Origin: Halichondria panicea
Taxonomy: Eukaryota; Porifera; Demospongiae; Suberitida; Halichondriidae
NCBI RefSeq assembly: GCF_963675165.1
Contig: NC_087381.1
Location: forward strand, 4,403,378 to 4,467,377
Direction of reading: 5' to 3'
DNA length: 64,000 bases
The notes beneath the pieces were generated by a model. It searched no databases. It saw only the letters and a program-made list of their open reading frames with translations, and had not been told where the DNA came from. Made by a program: the position numbers and the translations under genes. Positions 1-13,983 of this stretch are shown piece by piece. Every line of letters begins with the position of its first letter. Within the stretch, counting starts at the first letter, position 1.

Positions 1-4682
<4,682 letters not shown>

Positions 4683-5986
4683 TGTATAATTCTTATGAAC
4701 TCTCTACAACACTCAAGCTGACACAGCTTTAAAACTCATCCAGCTCATCCAGACACTGCATATAGCAACAACAATATTAATATGGCATGCATTATAATTA
4801 TAGTCACTGCACACTATGCAAACAGGAAAAGAAAACATTGATGTACGTAGCATCTACAAAGTAGACGTAACAGCGACACGCCCATATCAAACATGCACTT
4901 TCAGTGATCAAATGTCCACTGCGATCAAAATACCATAAACAGATCAGGTTTCTGAACTATCATTCAGCACTGCACAAGGGTAAATGGGTTGACGTTGACA
5001 GCTTCTAGTGTTTTTATTGTTGTATACGTTGCTATAATGACCTTTTTCCATTGTTCCTGGTACGGGATCACTTCATCTGCATTATGCAGTGTCTGGATGA
5101 GTTCATAAGCAATTAGAAGCTGTTATATCCAAACCCATTAAATTATACAGTAGTCAACACTCTTGATCTCTGCCCTGTGCATGTACGTGTTGTGTGCGTG
5201 TGCTTGCACTTGTTAGTAGCGTAAGTACTAGCTGCGATCTGATTGGCTAAAGGCAATGTTCTATCCAACTTAGAAAATCATGTAGCAAAGATTAGATAAG
5301 AACATTCAGATCTGATTGGCCTACGACACAAGTTAGCCAATTTTATAGAGGGTATAAATATAAAGCGTTCCACTGACTGTAAGCAGCTATTTATATAAAT
5401 GAGTATCTGTCAGTTTTACCCTAGCATGCTTGCAGAGTATATAGCGACAGGTGGTGCATGTGACTGTTGTTATTATTATGTGTATGTGTGTGCACTTGAC
5501 TAATGTGTACATTGTTTACTTAGTTAATTTGTACTGTAGCTATGGTTTCTGTTATAGGAATGTTAAGTAGGTTAATTACTTCCTGTGGAGCAGAGCCTCC
5601 TTTTTTGTGTTAACAATAGATTCTTTGTTGTAAAGAGGCCCTGCGCTTCTCTTGTTTTTGGTGCATGTATAATCTCTGTTTTGTCAGTTGTTTACTTTTG
5701 TCTATCTTGTTTAATGTTAAATCCTTGTCAAAATCTTGAGCTGACTCCGCCGCTTAGCTAGTTCTAGCACTCAACTCTGCCAACATGACCTTGTTGACCT
5801 ACTTGAGAGTATAATGCATGAGTCTTCAAGCGGCTCTTGATTTGGCTAGCATAATGTGCCTCAGCAAGTTTAAGATTTCCAAGTCGCTTGGTTGACTTGG
5901 TCTCTCTATGCCAATTGCTGGGTCTTTACAATTCCAATTATTAAGGCTTGAACCCATTAATTTAAGGTTGGCATTAAGGTAGCAGT
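4683..5986. other. Intergenic sequence upstream of the ankyrin-death gene
   Basis: No ORF or splice-consistent exon is seen. It should include the promoter of the minus-strand ankyrin-death gene, whose ATG is at 4682. A weak inverted pair (actcatccagac...cactgcat near 4730-4762, and atgcagtgtctggatgagt at 5085-5104) suggests a decayed element of about 380 bases. Confidence 0.4.
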
Positions 5987-6044
5987 TAGCCTCGAATCCA
6001 GGCCGATTAAAATACGTATTTTAATCGGCCTGGTCTCGAGGCTA
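5987..6044. repeat. Foldback MITE TAGCCTCG with 9-base target duplication
   Basis: A 58-base palindrome starts tagcctcgaatccaggcc and ends ggcctggtctcgaggcta, with attaaaatacgtattttaat at the centre. It is flanked by the direct repeat GGTAGCAGT at 5978-5986 and 6045-6053, a clean 9-base target-site duplication. A 9-base duplication is typical of Mutator-like (MULE) transposons, so I place this family there tentatively. Confidence 0.85.
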
Positions 6045-6292
6045 GGTAGCAGTTGACACTGAGCCAGTGCATGATAGTTCAAGTTTTTGTTGGAAATACA
6101 CATAAGTTGGTTACATGCATTAAACTGCATGGAGTTGCCACCTGTCAGACCATTTAGCTAATTTGTTGAGGTTACTTTGAAGTAATTTGGATCGAGTCAC
6201 TGTGGGTGCATGTTCTGACTTCTCTGTAGAGTATACACAGTAATAGTGAGTTGTCTGTAAAATTTAATAGTCTGGCTGTGGATCATGTGTTA

Positions 6293-6520
6293 CCGTATAG
6301 CGCGAAATTTTCGAGGCACTTATATTTCGTGGATTGGCCTCTAAAAGCCATTTCGTTGCACAATGTTCGCGGAATGACTGCTTACCGGAAGCCACGCCTT
6401 TAGATCCTGCACGTTATAGCAGGTAAAGAACGATTTTCGTGGACTTAATTTTCGTGTGGATTGCTAACCCACGAAATCCACGAAAATTAAGCCCCTCGAA
6501 AATTTCGCGCTATACGGTAT
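6293..6520 (+). repeat. MITE of the TACCGTATAGCG family
   Basis: Terminal inverted repeats taccgtatagcgcgaaattt ... aaatttcgcgctatacggta, with further internal inverted pairs built on the words ttcgtgg and ccacgaa. It is nearly identical to the reverse complement of 6912-7142, so the two copies form a long inverted repeat about 390 bases apart. Confidence 0.88.
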
Positions 6521-6559
6521 TTAGTGCATGTATGGCCGGGCCATATATAGGATTGAGCC

Positions 6560-6851
6560 TAGTCTCATGAATCAGCCGCACCTTTGGTGTCCATCTGAGC
6601 ACGTCAGATTTCCAACGTGACCAATGAGATTGCTCACAAGCATCAGGTGACTTGAATAGGAGGCAGCAAATAGTGAAACTCTACATGCGGTTGAGCAGCA
6701 AGCAGTGATGTGGCTGAGCAGAGATAGCGGATGTGGTTGCATTTTTATGGTTTGTTAGCTTGTACAGTGACGTATTACATTCCATTGTGAAATGACTTCA
6801 CGTAAAGAGTGCTCAGGCTGACACCAAAGGTGCGGCTGATTTATGAGACTA
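6560..6851. mobile_element. MULE-like MITE (TAGTCTCAT ends) flanked by GATTGAGCC
   Basis: A 292-base element with inverted termini of about 47 bases: left tagtctcatgaatcagccgc, and right, in reverse complement, tagtctcataaatcagccgc. Both continue through acctttggtgtc. It is flanked on both sides by GATTGAGCC (6551-6559 and 6852-6860). No coding capacity. The 9-base duplication suggests a Mutator-like origin; this is an inference. Confidence 0.85.
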
Positions 6852-6860
6852 GATTGAGCC

Positions 6861-8145
6861 TAGCCTCGATCCCAGACCGAGTTTTCGCTTTTATAACGGT
6901 TAGGCGAACAACTACCGTATAGCGCGAAATTTTCGAGGGGCTTAATTTTCGTGGATTTCGTGGGTTAGCAATCCTACACGAAAATTAAGTCCACGAAAAT
7001 CGTTCTTTGCCTGCTATAACGTGCAAGATTTAAAGGTGTGGCTTCCGGTAAGCAGTCATTCCGCGAACATTGTGCAACGAAAATACTTTTAGAGGCCAAT
7101 CCACGAAATATAAGTGCCTCGAAAATTTCGCGCTATACGGTATATAGGCCCGGTACTAGTTGTCTGCGCATGCGTCAGTCGTTGGTCAGATTCTGACGAA
7201 TGGATCACTTTCGTGACATTTATATTCGTGTACTATCGTGTACAGTTCCCGTTTTATCATTATTGGAATGGCTCTTAGCTGAAGCTTCTCTCTTCTCTGA
7301 AGCTTAAAAAACATTATTCTGAAGACTGAACAACAAGGGAAGAGGTATAAAACTTTGTCAAGCTTGTTAAGGTCAGATATTTTTGTGTGGGCCCTGTTCA
7401 TGTTTGGTATTAAAGATCTAGGTAGACTATAGTATCATCATTAATATGGTGGATCAAGTGAAGAGTGTGAGCTAGAGAACTTGGTGCTGCCATCATCAGC
7501 TCGTCGACAATGACACTAACCTGTTAATACGAGAAATTTAATATGTATAGATCTACATGTATTTTGAATGTCTACTTCTCTGTACAGGAGCAATGGCTAC
7601 TATCCAGCTATCCCAACATTGTTCCTCTTGGCTATACTAACGGACGAGACTGGACAGTTTAAGGTAAGGGTTTAACCGTGTTTGGTTTCTTTAATATTGT
7701 CCTATACTTACAGGACTGGAGTATGACCTGCTCGTTCGAGTGTTGCTGGGTAGCTCAGAGGCATCAAGAGAATCTACGTTTTCTCAAACAAAGTTTAACT
7801 GAGTTACGAGTTGGGGCCTAGAATCAGAGAAGTCCAGCAGCCTGCTAAATCGTTGAAACGTAATTTGAAGGCATTCAATCATCTTGAAGTTGCCCTGGGT
7901 CACTGTAATCGTGCTGCAGCACAACTGGCAACTCCCTAGGCCCTTGTGAAGCAGCTCCCTATGTGCATCTTTTGTGTACTCACTCTGTGCATTTTCTGTG
8001 TACAAATTTCGATTATTGATTTATTAAATATCTTTGCCGACCACAAATACAATGAAAATTTGACGCATGCGCAGACAACTAGTACCAGGCCTAGTTGTTT
8101 GCCTAACCGTTATAAAAGCGAAAACTCGGCCTGGGATCGAGGCGA
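6861..8145. mobile_element. MULE-like element (TAGCCTCG ends) flanked by GATTGAGCC
   Basis: Left terminus tagcctcgatcccagaccga and right terminus tcggcctgggatcgaggcga are inverted repeats. The similarity runs further (cgcttttataacggttaggc, then cggtactagttgtctgcgca), about 85-90 bases once the nested MITE at 6912-7142 is removed. GATTGAGCC lies on both sides (6852-6860 and 8146-8154). The interior has only short ORFs with no recognisable transposase, so it is non-autonomous. It is the long relative of the foldback elements at 5987-6044 and 16819-16909. Confidence 0.8.
6912..7142 (-). repeat. MITE of the TACCGTATAGCG family nested in the 6861-8145 element
   Basis: Inverted termini ccgtatagcgcg and cgcgctatacgg interrupt the left terminal repeat of the surrounding element. 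The uninterrupted right terminal repeat reads aacaactaggcc; here the element is inserted at that TA, with ta on both sides. This indicates TA-target insertion, as in Tc1/mariner-type elements. Confidence 0.82.
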
Positions 8146-8153
8146 GATTGAGC

Positions 8154-8892
8154 CATAGATTGAAAAGGAAGGGGATGAAACACTCCGCGTTATGATTTCG
8201 CGATCGCGATTATTTTTGTTTTGACCGTACTCTGGTTGTATTTCAACTGTTTCTAGCTCTCCTATCCACTAGCGATCACTCAGAGGCTGGGAGGTTACTC
8301 TAGAGAAGTAAGTTTACACCACTGACAAGCTCTAACTTGTCTAAGTCCGCTGTCTTTACTCTGTTTTTAGTTTTTGTTGAGTATAGCTTGAATTACTCCA
8401 TGTCAACTTTTCTCTTTCCCTGCTGCGAAGCCTAAACAGCAAAAGACATTGCTTGACTTGGTTATTATGTATCTAAGTGCTATATAGAATGGTTTCATGC
8501 CATGGATAAGCTTTACTGTTCATAAACGTTTGCAGTATAGTCCTTCAAACTGCTTTAGTATACTTTTAGACACACCACGGGCCTTGACCTCTCACGACTT
8601 CATAGTAAGGGCTATTCCTTCTTTTATAGCATGTATTTGTTTAGTGATAGTGGTTGCGTTGCTTAGTCGACCTTTTAGAGCTATATTCTCTTTACTTTTT
8701 AGAATATTCAACATTAAAAGTGATCAATTTCACCATTTCTAGCTCTATGTACAGCACATTGTATGGCAGCCAAGACAGGTAATGAGCATGCTGACTATAA
8801 AATAATCCCTTTGTAGTTTTAGCCACGCCCTATAACGCGGAGTGTTTCACGCAAAAATTTTCGTTTCCAATCCCCTTCCTTTTCAATCTATG
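8154..8892. mobile_element. MITE with CATAGATTGAA ends
   Basis: Left end catagattgaaaaggaagggg, and right end ccccttccttttcaatctatg, its inverted repeat. The inner ends also share the inverted pair aacactccgcgttat / ataacgcggagtgtt. It is flanked by ATTGAGC at 8147-8153 and 8893-8899. The related copy at 13991-14504 also has a 7-base duplication (ATGGAAC). The ORF at 8497-8742 inside it resembles no known protein. Confidence 0.85.
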
Positions 8893-8901
8893 ATTGAGCC
8901 C

Positions 8902-11418
8902 TGATTTCAACTGCTGAGTGGAGAACAGGAACCTACTGGCACTTTGAGTGAAGAGGACGTGTTACCCACAGGTGAAACCGTGTCAGAGGCATTGAGGAAC
9001 AAACATCCGATCGCTCAGGGACTGAAAGAAGAGGCGCTGTACCCATTTGAGAATACTCCCCCTCACGCCGACCCTGTTATTTTCGAGTGTATTGATGCCG
9101 ACCTTATACGCCACTCTGCGAAACAAACAAAAGGTTCTGCAGGCCCATCAGGTTTAAACGCCCATGCATGGAAAAGAATGTGTTGCTCCTACAAAGAAAC
9201 CTCAGACGAGCTATGCCACTCACTCGCCCTTCTAGCCCGCAGGATTTGCACACAGTTTATTGATCCGACAATCTTGGCTCCTTTCCTAGCCTGCAGGCTC
9301 ATAGTCCTGAACAAAAACCCTGGTGTACGCCCTATAGGTGTCTGTGAAGTGGCAAGAAGAATAGTGTCTAAAGCCATTCTATTCGTAATCAAAGGAGACA
9401 TTCAAGATGCTGCTGGATCGCACCAGCTCTGTGGTGGTCAGATAGCAGGTATCAAAGCAGCCGTGCATTCGGCCAGAAGTATCTTTAATAATGAGAGTAC
9501 AGAAGCCCTTCTACTGGTAGACGCCAGCAATGCGTTTAACAACTTGAATAGAGCCAATGGCCTAATGAACATTCAAACTCTTTGCCCCCCCTTCTCCACC
9601 GCTCTAATTAACATCTACAGAGAAAGCACAGATCTCTTTTTAGGAGCCAACACCCTGCTGTCCCAAGAGGGCACCACACAAGGAGATCCTTTAGCAATGC
9701 CCTTTTATGCTCTAGCAACAAAACCCCTGATCGACAGATTGTCCACAGACACACCCGACCTAAAACAGATATGGTATGCTGATGATGCCACTGCTGCAGG
9801 CAAAATTTCAGACCTGAAGAAATGGTGGGACAACTTGACAAAACTTGGTCCATCTTTTGGTTACTTTGTTAACCCCAAGAAAACGTGGCTAGTCACTAAA
9901 GATGGCTCCCTCTCCACAGCCTCTCAGATATTTGGAGATTCTGAGGTCAACATCACCACGGAAGGAAGACCAGTGCTTGGTTCCCCAATTGGCAAACAGG
10001 AGTTCATATCTGATTTTGTAACAGGAAAAGTAACACACTGGATAGCGGAAATTGAAAAACTGTCGGAAATAGCAGACAGCCAACCGCACGCAGCCTATGG
10101 TGCTATCACTCATGGCCTTGCAAGTAAATGGGCCTACCTCTCAAGAACTACCCCAGATATTGACCAACTACTGCTTCCCCTTGAGAACTCCATTCGAACC
10201 ACCTTGCTCCCAAAACTTACAGGCAGAGACGCACCCAATGATCTCGAGAGGAGTCTATTTGCCCTCCCTGCTCGCCTAGGAGGTTTAAATATAGGAAACC
10301 CGGCGTCGTTGGCAGTCGAACAATACACATCATCACAACAGGTGACAAAACCTCTCGTTGACTTAATAGCTTCGCAAAACAAAAATTACCCCTAAGAAGT
10401 CCTCGTACACCAAATCAACACGAAGAACAAAATAAAAGAAACAAGAAGAAGTACAGGACTGCAGGTGGCTAATGAGATACAAGAGTCTCTCACACCACCA
10501 ATGCAATTAGCAACAGACCTTGCAAGAGAAAAAGGTGCCTCCAGCTGGCTCACTGCTTTACCGCTAGAAGAGCACGGATTCGCACTCCACAAAACAGCAT
10601 TCCGTGATGCCATTGCCCTTCGGTATGGCTGGCCCCCATCGCAGATCCCCACAAACTGTGTGTGTGGCCATTCTTTTTCAGTGCAACATGCCCTCTCGTG
10701 CCCTAGAGGAGGATTCCCCTCAATTAGACACAACAAGCTGAGAGACATCACAGCATCGCTTTTAAAAGAAACTTGCCATGGAGTGGCCACTGAACCGTCT
10801 CTACAACCCATCACAAGCGAAACATTCAACAGAACCACCGCAAATCGACAGAACGGTGCCCGTCTTGATGTAGTGGCTAATGGTTTTTGGGGAAGTTCTT
10901 TCGAGAGAGCGTTCTTTGACGTTAGGGTTTTTAACCCATTTGCTCCCTCGAACAGACACTCCTCTCTAACCGCATCTTATCGCCACCATGAGAACCTGAA
11001 AAAGAGGCACTATGAACAACGTATAAGAGAAGTGGAGCACTCCTCTTTTACCCCCCTGGTCTTCGCTACCACAGGTGGCCTTGGCCCAGCAGCTGGAGCC
11101 TTCTACAAACGCCTGGCCAGCATGCTCTCAGACAAATGGAAGCAATCATACAGCACCACCATTGGCTGGCTAAGATGTAGAATATCTTTCTCTCTACTCA
11201 GATCCTCCATCATGTGTCTGAGAGGCGCCAGATCTTCGAAGTCATCCTTCAACGGCCATCTAGCTGCTTCCGTGGACCTCACCATTGCGGACTCCAACCT
11301 CTCTGTCTAAACTCTGAATAATAATAATATTATAGCTTCACATTACCCTGCCATATCTATATTTCAGCCTCAGTCACTCATTCATTACATGTTTATTAAA
11401 AAAAAAAAAAAAAAAAAT
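8902..11418 (+). mobile_element. R2-group non-LTR retrotransposon, 5'-truncated, with poly-A tail
   Basis: One frame runs from about 8905 to 11310, broken only by a TAA at 10393-10395. Domains in order: reverse transcriptase (RPIGV; VDASNAFNNLN as motif A near 9515; EGTTQGDPLAM as motif B; WYADD with YADD at 9775-9786 as motif C); a zinc knuckle C-x-C-x8-H-x4-C near 10657-10708; and a C-terminal restriction-like endonuclease (GARLDV, then FFDVRVFNP, then HENLKKR) of PD-(D/E)xK style. Reverse transcriptase, then CCHC, then endonuclease is the order of R2-group elements; the exact clade is uncertain. About 90 bases of 3' UTR end in a 21-A tail at 11398-11418. The 5' part is missing, and the element abuts the fourth GATTGAGCC. 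The intact frame suggests a recent insertion. Confidence 0.85.
8944..11310 (+). pseudogene. Retrotransposon polyprotein (RT + endonuclease) with one in-frame stop
   Basis: 8944-10395 encodes the reverse transcriptase and thumb, and 10465-11310 the zinc knuckle and endonuclease, in the same frame. The single TAA at 10393-10395 is the only break, and the residues either side (QNKNYP then EVLVHQ) read as continuous protein, so it looks like a point nonsense change. The N-terminus is missing: the frame is still open upstream to about 8905 without a convincing start codon. The product would act in cis on its own RNA by target-primed reverse transcription. Confidence 0.8.
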
Positions 11419-11663
11419 TAGGAGGAGTACGCAACTCCAATAGACTGTGCACAAAAAGCATTCTTCCACTCCTATACGTCACAAATACTCTATACTGTAA
11501 CCACAACCACTTGAGATACAAGGTGTTACAATAACAATGTTGATACTACTCTCACCACATGCATCATGCAACATGACTCAGCTGTACTGTAATGAACTCT
11601 GACTCAGTGTACATACTGCAAAGAAATTACTGAAACTCCCAATAGCTATAGCTATATACAGTC

Positions 11664-12023
11664 ATGTCCAAAAAAATCTCCAAGAAGGTCAAAGAAAGTG
11701 TTGCTGATGAAGTTGCAACAGGCTGTGATTATGTACAACTTGGTGAGACCATCATTGCAAGTATTAGTGCTCTTCCTCAATTGGAATTGTATCCAGATAG
11801 GAAAGTTTTTCTCGAGGTTATTAAAGGAGAATGCAAAGAGACGTTGATAAACCTGATTCAAAGTCTATCAAATAAGTACTGCACTTTGTACAAGAACCTG
11901 AAAGGAAAAGATGCTTACATTAACCTACAAATTCAGTGGTTTGACTACATTCGGTCAATGGCTGTCTATGCACAAGAGCAATGCATTGAAGATATTGTGA
12001 CTACTTATATTGTGGACATGTGA
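11664..12023 (+). CDS. Hypothetical protein, 119 aa, single exon
   Basis: I do not recognise this protein. It starts MSKKISKKVKESVADEV, is lysine-rich at the N-terminus, and looks mostly helical and soluble; no signal peptide or membrane segment is seen. It begins about 245 bases after the retrotransposon poly-A tail. Its last 19 bases overlap, on the opposite strand, the end of the ORF at 12005-12277. An uninterrupted 120-codon frame is longer than chance in this AT-rich DNA, but with no homology it could be a fragment of a larger gene or of a mobile element. Confidence 0.4.
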   Translation: MSKKISKKVKESVADEVATGCDYVQLGETIIASISALPQLELYPDRKVFLEVIKGECKETLINLIQSLSNKYCTLYKNLKGKDAYINLQIQWFDYIRSMAVYAQEQCIEDIVTTYIVDM

Positions 12024-12261
12024 ATGGCTGGCAATAGCAAAGTGTGTGTCATGCCAATTAGGCACTGTCCAATTGAGCAAGGAAAGTCATATCGTTTGCG
12101 AGGAATTTCAAAACTTCTGATGTCTTTTTGACGAAACCCTGCCGTATCACACTTTCTCTCATACCAATCATGAAGAAGGCCAGGGCAAAGCTGGAAATTT
12201 GAGCTTCCATCAATCAATCCAATAACTTCGGACATGTTTAGATGTGGATCGATTAAGCCTA

Positions 12262-12842
12262 TTATAATGATGAACAAGTTTAATATAGGAATGGTATAGC
12301 TAGCAGAAACATTTTACCCTTTAATCTCTCCACATTTCGTAATACAGGAAAAAGGACATCTACCTGGTACACCAAGGTACTCGACACAACGATCCTAACA
12401 GCATCAACAGGCCCAACAGCTTTGACATAAGTACACATCGAAGGAGTAATTTCCAGCCACTGAAGGGTGCTCGAGCCGTTGTCGAGCAATCGATGCTTTA
12501 CAGTTGGGGACTGTTTCAAAGCATTTAAAAGTGGTGTCCAGGCAGAGTTGTAACTAGGATAGCTCTCAGCGCAGCAGTGTCAGTCTGAGTAGACATGTCG
12601 GCTGTATCTACAGCATTTAATATTAAATGAGTACTGTACTGCTCAGTATTAAGTTCACCTGTGGCTGTGGCCTGCGCATCAGTTTCAGCACTTTTCTTAT
12701 GTCTTTTACTCCTAGGAGTAGATGCCAATATGTCTCTCGTAGAAAAAGACAAGTATCCACTAGATCTATTATAAATCCGTCTGAATGGTGGTGACCTGCC
12801 AAGTGTGGGTCTAGGTCTTCTTGGGGTCTTTATAGACAACAT
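12262..12842 (-). CDS. Hypothetical gene, two to three exons, splice pattern uncertain
   Basis: First exon at 12842, beginning MLSIKTPRRPRPTLGRSPPF: basic and proline-rich, followed by a serine/lysine-rich stretch (STPRSKRHKKS), as in nuclear or disordered proteins. A second coding block at about 12372-12560 (SAWTPLLNAL ... ITPSMCTYVKAVG) is in another frame and ends at the donor cag|gtagat near 12363. A short intron near 12560-12615 would join them: donor gct|gtagat, acceptor gctgag|agc, both phase 0. After the second block the acceptor aatag|gct would give an immediate stop; the alternative frame continues to 12005. I do not recognise the product, and it could be a pseudogene. Confidence 0.35.
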
Positions 12843-12965
12843 AGTGATAGTTAACTCACTAGCTATTTACAGTGCAGAGAGCTAGTGCTAGTGCAGTGTT
12901 CAGTGGAACAAAACAACTCCTGAGCTGAGGTAACATGCAATTCTGCGCAGCATAATCATCATTAT

Positions 12966-13550
12966 TCATTATGCCTCGGTGCGCATGCGCAAGCGAGGTA
13001 TACGGTAGTGTGTTTGTGTGTCTGTGTGTGTAGACTGCTACAGCTGCACAAGGATCAATGAAGTGCAAGTAAGAGTTTCTATAGGCTTCTAGTCATGTTT
13101 TCTTGGATTTTAATTCGTGGATTTGCAAAATAAAGCTTCGTTCTCGAGTTATGCCTAGTTTTGCTTACTTGGAATGCCATTGCAGCCTTTTCAGAAGAGT
13201 CCGTAGCAAAACTTGTTCACCGAATGTTGCTACTGTACTTAGTAGTTAGCTCTGCACTAGAACGCTAGCTATTGGTAGCTTCAAGAGTGAGAAGAGAGCT
13301 GCAAGGCTCTGCTGACTTGCAGCCATTAGTTTTAGACTTGAACTTTTGGCATCGATCGTTTTTAATAACAATCACGGTCGATTATTACCCACTATTTGAG
13401 TTTCCTGCGATTACATGTACAATGCAGCAAAATTAGATCATCATGATAATTATAATCAATGTGTGTATAAAAGCTAGCTAGTAGTTTTATGTTATGTACG
13501 TAGCTTTGGCACCTCCACCGAGGCATCAGCACCCGCGGTGCTTTCATTAT
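12966..13550 (-). repeat. CA-bearing MITE family, copy 2
   Basis: Reverse orientation: starts ttatgcctcggtgcgcatgc and ends gcatcagcacccgcggtgct followed by ttcatt. The microsatellite position holds only an impure run of about 30 bases (gtgtgtttgtgtgtctgtgt). It lies just upstream of the hypothetical minus-strand gene starting at 12842. Confidence 0.82.
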
Positions 13551-13975
13551 TCACAGTTTACACACTTTCACAGTTTATACAACAGCATGTAGTTGTGACG
13601 TAGGACTGAAGAAACGCCTACTATATGGTTTTAAGTGGAGTTTGCGTACTCTTCCTAATGAAATCTTGATTATAGGAAGGCCTGAACCACCTCAGCAAGT
13701 CGCCATGTATATGTTACCATAGCTTTCAAGTTTCAGAAGTAGACCAAAGTGAGAACTGTGTCAATTTAGCAAAAAGATAGCATGAGTGGAGGTGCATGGT
13801 GTCATTGATACTCTTTGATAAGTCATCAATGGTTTGTAGAGCAGTTGTGGCGAAGTCTGAAAACCATGTTGCAGTATAGATAGTTGTATAATAATAGCCT
13901 TGCATGTGCATGTGAATAATTATTTCTGGTGTTTTGACAGCAATTGATGTTAAACTGATTGGTCTGTAGTTGAAT
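13551..13975. other. Unassigned intergenic sequence
   Basis: No exon or repeat recognised, except the phrase gtactcttcctaatgaa near 13647, which recurs at 19343 and may be part of a decayed repeat. Confidence 0.4.
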
Positions 13976-13983
13976 ATAGGTGT

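Noticed and set aside
8497-8742. An 81-codon ORF with hydrophobic stretches inside a MITE
   Set aside because: It lies wholly inside the 8154-8892 element and resembles no transposase; AT-rich hydrophobic ORFs of this size are expected by chance.
12005-12277. Minus-strand ORF as a third exon of the hypothetical gene
   Set aside because: The only good acceptor (aatag near 12262) is out of phase with the preceding donor and gives a stop at once in phase 0; listed only as an alternative.
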